A DNA stretch of 64,000 nucleotides, taken from NCBI GenBank assembly GCA_963630635.1, contig CAVGOA010000001.1, forward strand, positions 1 to 64,000, written 5' to 3'. Origin of the DNA: Paratractidigestivibacter sp963630635 (GTDB taxonomy: Bacteria; Actinomycetota; Coriobacteriia; Coriobacteriales; Atopobiaceae). Position 1 is the stretch's first letter. The number at the start of each line of letters is the position of its first letter. Shown piece by piece: positions 33,927 through 42,259 of the stretch. A program made the translations under genes and the position numbers. The notes under the pieces are model-generated. The model worked only from the letters and a program-made list of their open reading frames with translations. It had not been told where the DNA came from and searched no databases.

Positions 33927-34769
33927 GTGGACATGCACGACAGCCTTTACGTCGCCATCGAAAAAGCCGTGCGCAGCGTTGTGCGTGGCTATGTCGAAAG
34001 CGTGCGCGCCCGCCAGCTTAACCTTCTTGTTGTATTTACCGGCGCAAAGCTCGGCTGCGCGGACGCCGTCGCGTCCTTGGCCACCCTCAAGGACAAGGGC
34101 TATACGTTCAACGTCCTTATGAGTGAGAAAGCAGCATCTATCCTAGACGTCGAGGTCATCGACCGCGAGCTTCTCCCCAAGGACATCTGGATAGGCGAGC
34201 CGCCCACCCACGCCGAGGCGATCGCGCGCGATGCCGATACCATCGTGGTTCCTACTTTGTCCGCCAGTTCTTGTGCCCACGTGGCGGCCATCATGACCGA
34301 CACCCCCGCGCAGGCTTGCATCACCGAGGGCCTGATGCTTGGTAAGTCCGTCGTCTGCGCTGTTGACGGTTGCTGCCCGGACAATCCGCTGCGCGCTAAG
34401 GGCGGTTTCAAGTTCACCCCTGCGATGGCCCAGCGTATGCGCGACAACCGTGACACAGTGCGCGATTACGGCGCGGTTTTCTGCGCGGCCGATCATTTGG
34501 CCGAGAAGGTCCTTAAGGTGCAGGAAGAAAGCCTCAAGGAAAGGCTCGGCCTTGCGCTTGGCGGCCTTGCCCAGGCTCCGGGGTCTGGTTCTTCGCGTCC
34601 CGATACCGCCGCTTCTGGTGTTGTCACGTTTTCCGGCGGCAAGGTTCTGGACGCTGGCTTTATCCGCTCGCTTTCAAGCGGGACGCAGGTCATCGTGCCT
34701 GCCGGAACCCTTGTAACGCAGTTGGCCCGCGACCTCGCGCGCGCCAACGGTATCTCTTTGATTTCTTAG
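33927..34769 (+). CDS. Microcompartment-associated flavoprotein-like protein
   Basis: A 280-residue protein in the place where pduM lies in other pdu operons. The first 190 residues resemble the flavoprotein (PPC decarboxylase-like) Rossmann fold: N-L-L-V-V-F-T-G-A-K-L-G at the start, T-I-V-V-P-T-L-S-A-S-S-C-A-H near residue 110. The C-terminal 45 residues form a separate small domain ending T-L-V-T-Q-L-A-R-D-L-A-R. The GTG at 33927 is chosen because GAGGGAGG (33914-33921) is five bases upstream; an ATG at 33912 overlaps that site. Its role is unknown; flavin-dependent redox or assembly roles are possible. Confidence 0.7.
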   Translation: MDMHDSLYVAIEKAVRSVVRGYVESVRARQLNLLVVFTGAKLGCADAVASLATLKDKGYTFNVLMSEKAASILDVEVIDRELLPKDIWIGEPPTHAEAIARDADTIVVPTLSASSCAHVAAIMTDTPAQACITEGLMLGKSVVCAVDGCCPDNPLRAKGGFKFTPAMAQRMRDNRDTVRDYGAVFCAADHLAEKVLKVQEESLKERLGLALGGLAQAPGSGSSRPDTAASGVVTFSGGKVLDAGFIRSLSSGTQVIVPAGTLVTQLARDLARANGISLIS

Positions 34770-34787
34770 GAAGGTAGGCGAAGTCTC

Positions 34788-35063
34788 ATGCATCTTGGCA
34801 AGGTCATCGGAACCGTGGTGTCCACCAGCAAGTGCACCCAGCTTATCGGCTTTAAGCTTTTGATCGTCGAGCCCTTGGACGAGCACCTTCAGCGCAATGG
34901 CAACGCCGAGATCGCGGTCGATGCCGTGGGCGCCGGCAACGGCGAGATCGTCTTTGTCGTCGACGGCTCTTCTGCCCGTCATCTCTTCCAGGACGAGAAG
35001 CCCGACTCGACCCCTATCGACGCGGCCATTATCGGCATCGTGGACTCCGTCGAGGTGATGTAG
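34788..35063 (+). CDS. pduN: Microcompartment vertex protein (EutN/CcmL family)
   Basis: A 91-residue pentameric vertex protein. L-G-K-V-I-G-T-V-V-S-T at the N-terminus and D-A-V-G-A-G-N-G-E-I-V-F-V near residue 46 are family hallmarks, and D-A-A-I-I-G-I-V-D is the final strand. Pentamers close the twelve vertices of the shell. The gene is three bases ahead of pduO. Confidence 0.95.
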   Translation: MHLGKVIGTVVSTSKCTQLIGFKLLIVEPLDEHLQRNGNAEIAVDAVGAGNGEIVFVVDGSSARHLFQDEKPDSTPIDAAIIGIVDSVEVM

Positions 35064-35066
35064 CCC

Positions 35067-36086
35067 ATGCCAAACATCTACACAAGGGGTGGCGACAAGG
35101 GCACGACCTCGCTTGTAGGTGGGTCGCGTGTGGCCAAATCCGACCTTAAGGTCGAGTGCTACGGCACCGTTGACGAGGCGATCAGCGCGCTGGGTTTTGC
35201 TCGCACGCAGTGCTCTTCTCAGCTGGTGCTTGATGTTCTGGTCAAGGTCGAGACGCGTCTTTTTGCCGTGGGCGCAGAGCTTGCGGCAGACGAGAAGGGC
35301 CTGAAGAAGCTTCAGGGCCTCAAGCCCACCGGCGACCCCAGCGAGCTTTCGTTTGTTCCCGTGACTGATGAGGACATCGCTTACCTTGAGGGCGTTATCG
35401 ATAACATCGTGGCCATTGTCGGGAAGCAGCACGAGTTTGTGGTCCCCGGCGTCAATGCCTCGAGCGCGTCTTTGCATGTTGCGCGCACCATCGTACGCAA
35501 GGCCGAGCGACGTGTCGTTGAGCTTTCGTCTGAGGAAAGCGTGCGGCCGCAGGTCCAGAAATACCTCAACCGTCTTTCTGATCTTGTTTTTGCCCTGGCA
35601 CGTTACGAGGAGGAGGCGCCTGCCCGCGAGGAGCTGTGCGATCGTGTGGTTGCCGCCGTTAAGGAGTCGCTTGGTATGATCACGCCCGAGCAAAAGCGGT
35701 TCGACCTCAAGACCTTGCAGTCCATGGCGCTTCGCGCGCAGGAAAAGGCTACGCAGCTTGGTGTTCCCTGCGTCTTTGCGGCCGTCGATGAGGGCGGAAA
35801 CCTCGTGATGTTCCAGCGCATGGAAGGCGCGCTTCTAATAAGCAACGACGTTGCCCCCGGCAAAGCCTTCACGGCTATGTCCATGAAGATGCCTACCCAC
35901 GAGGTCGGCGCGCTTTGTCAGCCGGGGCAGCCGTTTTACGGGCTCGAGAACAGCAAGCCCGGCAAATTCGTGTTGTTTGGCGGTGGCTTCCCATTTGTCG
36001 TCGACGGCAAGGTCGTCGGCGGAATCGGAATCTCGGGCGGCACCGCCGAGCAGGATATGGAAATTGCCCGCTACGCCATGGCGTAG
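35067..36086 (+). CDS. pduO: Cob(I)alamin adenosyltransferase, PduO type, with PduOC domain
   Basis: A 339-residue two-domain protein. Residues 1-185 are the PduO adenosyltransferase: Y-T-R-G-G-D-K-G-T-T near residue 5, R-K-A-E-R-R-V near residue 138 and L-N-R-L-S-D-L-x-F-x-L-A-R near residue 163. Residues 205-339 are a GlcG/PduOC (DUF336) domain that binds haem in some homologues, ending in G-G-I-G-I-S-G-G-T-A-E-Q-D. It makes adenosylcobalamin inside the compartment. No PduS reductase gene accompanies it in the window. Confidence 0.95.
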   Translation: MPNIYTRGGDKGTTSLVGGSRVAKSDLKVECYGTVDEAISALGFARTQCSSQLVLDVLVKVETRLFAVGAELAADEKGLKKLQGLKPTGDPSELSFVPVTDEDIAYLEGVIDNIVAIVGKQHEFVVPGVNASSASLHVARTIVRKAERRVVELSSEESVRPQVQKYLNRLSDLVFALARYEEEAPAREELCDRVVAAVKESLGMITPEQKRFDLKTLQSMALRAQEKATQLGVPCVFAAVDEGGNLVMFQRMEGALLISNDVAPGKAFTAMSMKMPTHEVGALCQPGQPFYGLENSKPGKFVLFGGGFPFVVDGKVVGGIGISGGTAEQDMEIARYAMA

Positions 36087-36114
36087 AGGGAGAAATGAGA
36101 AAGGGGAATTTGGG

Positions 36115-37539
36115 ATGAACATCGATTCCAAGACCGTAGAGCAGATCGTCGGCCAGGTGTTGAGCCAGATCAACACCGCTTCTGGGGAGGCTGCGCCTGC
36201 ACCCTGCGCTGGTCCTGAGTGCGGCGACTGGGGCGTCTTCGAGACCATGGACGCTGCCATCGAGGCTTCCGACAAGGCCTGGCACGAGTATATGAACCAC
36301 TCCATGGCGGACCGCGACAAGTATGTCACCGCCATCCGTGAGATCTTCACCGAGCCCGAGATGCTCGAGCACCTCTCCTACGAGGCTGTTAAGCAGTCCG
36401 GCATGGGCAAAGTCGCCGACAAGATCACCAAGAACCGTCTGGCCGCTCTTAAGTCCCCGGGCGTCGAGGACCTCACCACCGAGGCCATCTCGGGCGACGA
36501 CGGCCTGACCCTCATCGAGTACTCGCCCTTCGGCGTCATCGGTGCCATCACGCCCACGACCAACCCCTCCGAGACCATCATCTGCAACTCCATCGGCATG
36601 CTCGCCGGCGGCAACACCGTTGTCTTCTCGCCGCACCCCCGTGCAAAGGCCCTCTCGGTCGAGATGGTCCAGCTTATCAACCGCACGCTGGTGAACCTGG
36701 GTGCCCCGGCCAACCTCGTCGCCATGGTGCGCGAGCCTTCCATCGAGGCAACCAACGCTATGATGGCTCACCCTAAGGTCCGCATGCTCGTTGCTACCGG
36801 TGGCCCCGGCATTGTCAAGGCCGTTCTTTCCAGCGGCAAGAAGGCCATCGGCGCCGGTCCCGGCAACCCTCCCGCCGTCGTTGACGAGACGGCCGACCTC
36901 GAGCAGGCCGCCCGCGACATCATCAACGGCCACTGCTTTGACAACAACCTTCCCTGCATCGCCGAGAAGGAGGTCATCGTCGTTGACGCCGTTGCAGACA
37001 TGCTTATCCACAACATGAAGAAGAACGGCGCGTACCTGGTCAAGAACCAGCAAACCATCGACAACCTGGTGAACCTCGTGGTCAAGGACGGCAAGCCCGT
37101 CACCGAGTTCGTGGGCAAGTCTGCCAAGTACATCTTCTCTAAGATTGGCGTCGAGGTCGACGACTCCGTGCGCACCATCATGATCGAGGCCACCGAGGAC
37201 CACCCCTTTGTCCAGGTCGAGCTCATGATGCCCATCCTTCCTGTTGTTCGCGTCGACAACGTCGACGACGCCATCGAGATGGCCGTTCGCGTCGAGCACG
37301 GCAACCGCCACTCCGCGATGATGCACTCCAAGAACGTCGACAAGCTCTCTAAGATGGCCAAGCTCATCCAGACCACGATCTTCGTCAAGAACGGCCCCTC
37401 CTACGCTGGTCTTGGTGCCGGTGGCATGGGTATCGCCACCTTCACTATCGCCGGCCCCACCGGCGAGGGCCTGACCTCCGCGAAGTCTTTCTGCCGTAAG
37501 CGTAAGTGCGTGCTTGTGGGCGGGCTCGACGTCCGCTAA
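36115..37539 (+). CDS. pduP: CoA-acylating propionaldehyde dehydrogenase
   Basis: A 474-residue aldehyde dehydrogenase converting propionaldehyde, CoA and NAD+ to propionyl-CoA. C281 in D-N-N-L-P-C-I-A-E-K is the catalytic cysteine. The first 20 residues (D-S-K-T-V-E-Q-I-V-G-Q-V-L-S-Q-I) are the well-known encapsulation helix, followed by a linker. The ATG at 36115 follows AAGGGGA (36101-36107). An open frame starting at 35977 overlaps pduO and is not used. Confidence 0.96.
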   Translation: MNIDSKTVEQIVGQVLSQINTASGEAAPAPCAGPECGDWGVFETMDAAIEASDKAWHEYMNHSMADRDKYVTAIREIFTEPEMLEHLSYEAVKQSGMGKVADKITKNRLAALKSPGVEDLTTEAISGDDGLTLIEYSPFGVIGAITPTTNPSETIICNSIGMLAGGNTVVFSPHPRAKALSVEMVQLINRTLVNLGAPANLVAMVREPSIEATNAMMAHPKVRMLVATGGPGIVKAVLSSGKKAIGAGPGNPPAVVDETADLEQAARDIINGHCFDNNLPCIAEKEVIVVDAVADMLIHNMKKNGAYLVKNQQTIDNLVNLVVKDGKPVTEFVGKSAKYIFSKIGVEVDDSVRTIMIEATEDHPFVQVELMMPILPVVRVDNVDDAIEMAVRVEHGNRHSAMMHSKNVDKLSKMAKLIQTTIFVKNGPSYAGLGAGGMGIATFTIAGPTGEGLTSAKSFCRKRKCVLVGGLDVR

Positions 37540-37582
37540 AAAGCACTGTTTCTGTAGGTTCGATTAGATACGGAGAGAAGAA

Positions 37583-38509
37583 ATGTCCATCCTTCCCATC
37601 ATCGCGGGCTTTGGTGGAGGTGTCATCGGCGCGTACATGGGCGCGCTTCCTGCCTTCATCATGACCGGCTTCTTTGCCCTTGTCGGTGGCCTTATGCAGG
37701 CTGCAGGCGTCACCGGCGACGTTGCCTTGCTCCAGATCGCCTTCGCGTCGTTCATCGGTCCCCACACGGCCTTTGCCGGCGGCGTCGCTGCTGCGGCCTA
37801 CGCGGGCAGCAAGAAGAAGCTCGACTCCGGCGCTGACATCTGCAGCGGTCTGTTTGGCCTTGCATCTGCCGACGTTATCCTTGTGGGCGGCGTCTTTGGC
37901 CTTATCGGTGCTGCACTTCTCCAGGTCATCTCGATGATTCCTGTCTTTGGCGTCATCACCGATGGCCCCGGCACCGTTGTCTTTATCCTTGCCCTTGTCT
38001 GCCGTTTCTGCTTTGGCAAGTCCGGCTTGACCGGTGCTTTTGAGGGCGAGAAGCACAACTACTTCTCGCAGGGCGGGGCCTTTGGCGCCAACGTCATGAC
38101 TGGCCTGGGCGTGGGCATCGCCGTCTCGACCTTTGCCGCCATCTTCTTTGAGGCCGGCAACACCGCCGCTCTCTCTATGTGGCCGTTCATCTGCTTTGGC
38201 TTCTCGGCCATCACCTTGGTCTTCACGCAGACTGGCTTTGCCGTTCCTGCCACGCACCACATGACGCTCATCGGCGCCTATGCCTCCGTCATTGGCGTGA
38301 CCGCTTTTGGTACCGTGGGCGGCATCTGCATGGGTACCCTGTTCGCGGTCATCGCCGCTATCGTTGGCGACTGGGCTGCCTGCACCCTCAACACCAAGGT
38401 CGACTCCCACATCGACCCGCCTGCGACCACCATCTGGATTCTTGCCTGCGTCGTCCACCTTATTGGTGCCGCCCTGGGCGCTCCTCTCGGCGGAATCATC
38501 GTCGGCTAA
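37583..38509 (+). CDS. Multi-pass membrane protein of the microcompartment locus
   Basis: A 308-residue, strongly hydrophobic protein with about nine predicted membrane segments, Gly/Ala rich, with F-I-G-P-H-T-A-F-A-G-G near residue 53, F-G-A-N-V-M-T-G-L-G near residue 168 and a central V-P-A-T-H-H-M-T-L-I-G segment near residue 223. I do not recognise a family. It has no N-P-A motifs, so it is not an aquaporin-type PduF. Between pduP and pduT it is the best candidate in the window for diol or acid transport; that is inference from position. Confidence 0.7.
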   Translation: MSILPIIAGFGGGVIGAYMGALPAFIMTGFFALVGGLMQAAGVTGDVALLQIAFASFIGPHTAFAGGVAAAAYAGSKKKLDSGADICSGLFGLASADVILVGGVFGLIGAALLQVISMIPVFGVITDGPGTVVFILALVCRFCFGKSGLTGAFEGEKHNYFSQGGAFGANVMTGLGVGIAVSTFAAIFFEAGNTAALSMWPFICFGFSAITLVFTQTGFAVPATHHMTLIGAYASVIGVTAFGTVGGICMGTLFAVIAAIVGDWAACTLNTKVDSHIDPPATTIWILACVVHLIGAALGAPLGGIIVG

Positions 38510-38585
38510 ATCTTATCGGCACGCGCTTAGCTGCGACCGACGGTTTGCGCCGTCGGTCGCTTACGGCTAAAGAAAGGTCCCTATT

Positions 38586-39134
38586 ATGGCCACTACAGTG
38601 GGTCTCATTGAGTTCGCGAGCATCCCGGCGGGTTACGAGGCGGTCGACACTATGCTTAAGGCCGCAAACGTCGAGCTTCTGCGAGCCAACACCGCCTGCC
38701 CCGGCAAATACCTGGCCATTATTGGCGGAAACGTTGGCTCGGTAAACACTGCTTGCGCGGCCGCCCGCAACAGCGCAGGCAGGAAAGCCGTGCTGTGCGA
38801 GGCGATCGACAGCCTAGACGACACTGTGGCAGAGGCCCTTCGTGAGCGCCCGCGTGACGTCAAGGTGCGCTCTTTGGGCTGCGTGGAGACGCGCAGCGCG
38901 CTTGGCGCGATTATGGCCGCAGACATCCTGGTTAAGGCCGGCCGCATCGAGCTTTTGGGTATCCGTATCGCCCAGGGGCTCGGTGGCAAGGGCTACGTCA
39001 ACTTCACCGGCGAGATCGCTGCGGTGAAGACTGCTATCGCCGCCTGCGAGGCCAAGTGCCAAGACCCCAAGATCATCATGGGGACCTGTGCAATCGCGAC
39101 ACCGCACCCGGATTTAGTTGCACGTCTTCGATAA
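38586..39134 (+). CDS. pduT: Shell protein PduT, iron-sulfur tandem BMC
   Basis: A 182-residue protein with two BMC domains (residues 1-85 and 95-182). C38 in N-T-A-C-P-G-K-Y matches the position and number of the PduT cysteine that holds a [4Fe-4S] cluster in the central pore of the trimer. In Salmonella the cluster is thought to pass electrons through the shell to PduS, which is absent here. The preceding 70 bases contain a 38-base GC-rich stretch (CCGACGG...CCGTCGG) that can form a hairpin. Confidence 0.93.
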   Translation: MATTVGLIEFASIPAGYEAVDTMLKAANVELLRANTACPGKYLAIIGGNVGSVNTACAAARNSAGRKAVLCEAIDSLDDTVAEALRERPRDVKVRSLGCVETRSALGAIMAADILVKAGRIELLGIRIAQGLGGKGYVNFTGEIAAVKTAIAACEAKCQDPKIIMGTCAIATPHPDLVARLR

Positions 39135-39191
39135 ATAAGTGCGGGTCTCAGTTCTTATCGTTAAGAAGAAGCAATTCTCAGAGGAGGTTTT

Positions 39192-39584
39192 ATGTCTGAA
39201 GGTCTCAACCTCAACGACATCGGCGTGATGCAGGATGGCAAGCTCCGCATCATCCAGGAGTCTGTTCCCGGCAAGCAGGTTACGTTGGCCCATGTCATCG
39301 CCAGTCCTGACGAGATCATCTTCAACAAGCTTGGCCTTGATCCCACAGTTGACTATGATCAGGCAGCCATTGGCATTCTTTCGATGACACCCTCCGAGAT
39401 CGCCGTTATCGCAGCCGACGTGGCCAACAAGTCCTCTAAGGTCGAGATGGGCTTCATCGATCGTTTTAGCGGCACCTTGATTATCACAGGGCGCATCTCC
39501 AATGTCCAAGCCGCCATCATGAGCATCCTCACGTACCTTAAAACCCACCTGGGCTTCACCGTATGTGAGATTACCCGCACGTAA
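39192..39584 (+). CDS. pduU: Shell protein PduU/EutS, circularly permuted
   Basis: A 130-residue BMC protein of the permuted PduU/EutS type. The N-terminal strand region D-G-K-L-R-I-I-Q-E-S-V-P-G-K-Q-V-T-L-A-H is the plug-forming beta-barrel hairpin, and G-I-L-S-M-T-P-S-E-I-A-V-I-A-A-D follows near residue 60. PduU is thought to bind the PduV GTPase, whose two copies follow directly. A second, closely similar pduU is at 46977. Confidence 0.94.
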   Translation: MSEGLNLNDIGVMQDGKLRIIQESVPGKQVTLAHVIASPDEIIFNKLGLDPTVDYDQAAIGILSMTPSEIAVIAADVANKSSKVEMGFIDRFSGTLIITGRISNVQAAIMSILTYLKTHLGFTVCEITRT

Positions 39585-39604
39585 TCAGACGGGTCGCGGT
39601 CTCA

Positions 39605-40216
39605 ATGAAGAAGATTTTGCTTGTTGGGCGCAGCGAGGCAGGCAAGACAACGCTCACCCAGGCTTTAAACGGCGGCGTTCTTGACTACAAGAAGACCCAG
39701 TACATGGGCTACGGAAACGTCGTCATCGATTCACCCGGCGAGTATGCCGAGACCAATACCCTTGCGCGTGCCTTGGCCCTCTACACCTACGAGGCCGATT
39801 GCGTGGGTCTTCTCATCAATGCCACCGAGTCTTACTCGCTGTACCCACCGGGAGTCACTAGCTCCTGCAACCGTCCGGTCATTGGTATCATCACCAAGAT
39901 CGATTCGCCCGACGCCAATGTACCCATGTGCCGCCACTGGCTTGAGCTTGCCGGTTGCAAGGACATTTTCCCGGTAAGTGCGTACTCGGGCGAGGGTATC
40001 TGGCAGGTCCTTAACTACCTACGTGAACCCGGAGACGAGCTTCCCTTTGCCAACGAGGAAGAAGCAAACAAGCCTCGTTTGGTTCTCTCCGATAAATACG
40101 GCGAGATAGGCAAGGTGGGCGCAAGTGCTCGCCGGTATAGCTGGACCGAGGAGTACGCAAGAAAAGACGGTGAGGAACCTGCCGGCGATGAGCCCGCCAA
40201 AGACGAGTCTGTTTGA
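39605..40216 (+). CDS. pduV: PduV/EutP-family GTPase 1
   Basis: A 203-residue small GTPase: P-loop G-R-S-E-A-G-K-T-T (residues 8-16), a D-S-P-G-E switch II near residue 43, and T-K-I-D-S-P near residue 98 as the guanine motif (Thr in place of the usual Asn). Residues 185-203 are an acidic tail. PduV links compartments to the cell through PduU in Salmonella. The next gene is a paralogue. Confidence 0.92.
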   Translation: MKKILLVGRSEAGKTTLTQALNGGVLDYKKTQYMGYGNVVIDSPGEYAETNTLARALALYTYEADCVGLLINATESYSLYPPGVTSSCNRPVIGIITKIDSPDANVPMCRHWLELAGCKDIFPVSAYSGEGIWQVLNYLREPGDELPFANEEEANKPRLVLSDKYGEIGKVGASARRYSWTEEYARKDGEEPAGDEPAKDESV

Positions 40217-40242
40217 ACCGATAGTTTTGGAGATAGTCTCCC

Positions 40243-40827
40243 ATGAAGAAGATCGCCCTTATGGGAAGAAGCGAGTCCGGGAAAACCACTCTTATTCAGG
40301 CGCTTCGTGGTGGCGTTATTGATTACAAAAAGACCCAATACGCCTATCACGAGGACGTGGTCATCGATACGCCGGGGGAGTGGAGTGAGCGAGCGCTTTC
40401 CAAGGCGATGTCCCTTTACACCTACGAGGCGCAGGTCGTTGGCCTTGTCATGAGTGCCACCGAGCAGACTTATCGTTTTCGGCCCGGCGTTGCCACGATG
40501 TGCAACCGCCCGGTTATCGGAATTATCACAAAGACCGATTCGCCCGACGCCAACGTTGTGCGTGCAACCGAGTGGCTCAAGGTGGCGGGCGTCTACCAGA
40601 TTTTCCCGGTTAGCTCGTATACCGGCGAGGGCCTGTGGCAGATTCTGGAATATCTCAAGGAGCCCGGCGACGTCTTGCCGTGGGAGACCGAGGAAGAGGC
40701 CGAAGCACCCCGTCTGGTTAAATCCGATAAATACGGTGAGGTCAATAAGATCGGGGCCGAGGCAAATCGCTATAGCTGGGCCGAGTACCACGCCGATAAG
40801 GAAGCCCGCCAGTCTCAAAACGACTAA
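40243..40827 (+). CDS. PduV/EutP-family GTPase 2
   Basis: A 194-residue paralogue of the preceding GTPase, about 60% identical by eye: P-loop G-R-S-E-S-G-K-T-T, switch II D-T-P-G-E, guanine motif T-K-T-D-S-P. Both end with a S-D-K-Y-G-E-x-x-K-x-G segment and Y-S-W-x-E. Two tandem GTPases are unusual for a pdu operon and suggest duplication with divided roles. Confidence 0.9.
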   Translation: MKKIALMGRSESGKTTLIQALRGGVIDYKKTQYAYHEDVVIDTPGEWSERALSKAMSLYTYEAQVVGLVMSATEQTYRFRPGVATMCNRPVIGIITKTDSPDANVVRATEWLKVAGVYQIFPVSSYTGEGLWQILEYLKEPGDVLPWETEEEAEAPRLVKSDKYGEVNKIGAEANRYSWAEYHADKEARQSQND

Positions 40828-40870
40828 GGCTTTACATAAACAACTAAATCACTTTTAGAAAGAGGCATCA

Positions 40871-42073
40871 ATGAAGGTTCTTGCCGTGAACGCTGGTAGC
40901 TCTTCGCTTAAGTACCAGCTCATCGACTCCGAGACCTCCGAGGTCCTTGCCAAGGGCCTTTGCGAGCGCATTGGCATCGATGGCCACCTTGTTGCTAAGC
41001 GTGGGACCGATACGTACGACCACGACACCCCTATGCCCACTCACAAAGAGGCGATCGAGGCGGTCTTTGCCAGCCTCACTTCTCCCGAGGAGGGTGTGGT
41101 CTCGAGCCTGGCCAACATCGACGCCTGCGGCCACCGTGTGGCGCATGGCGGTTCTTTCAAGACATCTGTCCTGGTCACCCCAGAGACCATGGCGCAGATG
41201 GAGAGCCTTATCGAGCTGGCACCCCTGCACAACGGGCCCGAGATTGCCTGTATCAAGTCTTGCCAGGAGCTCATGGGTTCCGATAAGCCCCAGGTTGCCG
41301 TCTTTGACACGTCGTTTCACCAGACGATGCCGGCCGAGGCCTACACATATGCTGTGCCTGCCGAGTACGCCCAGCAGGACAAGGTTCGTCGCTACGGCTT
41401 CCACGGCACCTCACACCGTTTTGTCGCAGCCCGCGCGGCCCAGATGATGGGCAAGCCGCTTGACGATCTCAAGATCGTCACGTGCCACCTGGGCAACGGT
41501 TCCTCTGTGACCGCCGTCGACGCCGGAAAGTCCGTGGATACCTCGATGGGCTTCACTCCTGGCGCTGGCCTTCCTATGGGTACTCGCTGTGGCGATATCG
41601 ACCCCTTTATCGTCACCTTCCTCATGAACAAGCATGGTTTGACCGCGCAGCAGGCCGATGACCTTCTCAACAAGAAATCGGGCATGCTGGGTGTCTCTGG
41701 GATTTCCAGCGACTTCCGCGACATCGAGGCCGAGGCCGACAAGGGTAACGCGGATTGCAAACTGGCGCTCGACCTGTTCGCCTATGGCGTTAAGAAACTT
41801 ATCGGTGCGTATGCTGCGGCGATGGGCGGTCTTGATGGCATTGTCTTCACCGCAGGCGTCGGCGAGAACGACGCCCGTGTTCGCGAGGCCGCGTGCAAGG
41901 GGCTTGAGTTCTTGGGCGTTGAGTTTGACGCTAAGGCCAACGCGGGCATCCACGGCAAGGAGGCTTTTGTCTCTGCAGCTAACTCGCGCGTCAAGGTCAT
42001 GGTCATCCCCACCAACGAGGAGCTTATGATTGTGAACGACACCGTGGCGCTGGCAACGGGCCAGGCACTTTAA
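40871..42073 (+). CDS. pduW: Acetate/propionate kinase
   Basis: A 400-residue acyl-phosphate kinase: V-N-A-G-S-S-S-L-K-Y at the start, F-H-G-T-S-H-R near residue 178 and F-T-A-G-V-G-E-N near residue 325 are acetate kinase signatures. In this position it acts as PduW, making ATP from propionyl phosphate, but the sequence fits AckA equally well. Pta is encoded at 47470 on the other strand, so the enzyme may serve both pathways. It is the last gene before a terminator. Confidence 0.95.
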   Translation: MKVLAVNAGSSSLKYQLIDSETSEVLAKGLCERIGIDGHLVAKRGTDTYDHDTPMPTHKEAIEAVFASLTSPEEGVVSSLANIDACGHRVAHGGSFKTSVLVTPETMAQMESLIELAPLHNGPEIACIKSCQELMGSDKPQVAVFDTSFHQTMPAEAYTYAVPAEYAQQDKVRRYGFHGTSHRFVAARAAQMMGKPLDDLKIVTCHLGNGSSVTAVDAGKSVDTSMGFTPGAGLPMGTRCGDIDPFIVTFLMNKHGLTAQQADDLLNKKSGMLGVSGISSDFRDIEAEADKGNADCKLALDLFAYGVKKLIGAYAAAMGGLDGIVFTAGVGENDARVREAACKGLEFLGVEFDAKANAGIHGKEAFVSAANSRVKVMVIPTNEELMIVNDTVALATGQAL

Positions 42074-42101
42074 GGCTCCAAAGTTTTCGTTGTTCCTCCA
42101 A

Positions 42102-42135
42102 AGGCGGCTGCCCTTCTCGGCGGTCGCCTATTTTT
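42102..42135 (+). terminator. Rho-independent terminator ending the pdu operon
   Basis: An 11-bp stem with two G-T pairs (AGGCGGCTGCC / GGCGGTCGCCT) and a CTTCTC loop is followed by ATTTTT. Confidence 0.85.
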
Positions 42136-42259
42136 ATACGTGGATTTATTTGCCATCGTGTCAGGGATTTAGCAGAGCATGGCATAAAAGTTTCCTTCTT
42201 GCTTTATGGCCTGTATTAGGATAGACGCCATGAAACACGAGTACAGCGAGGTGCGCACA

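Noticed and set aside
37583..38509. Aquaporin-type PduF for the membrane protein
   Set aside because: The protein lacks N-P-A motifs and has a different length and segment pattern from MIP-family facilitators.
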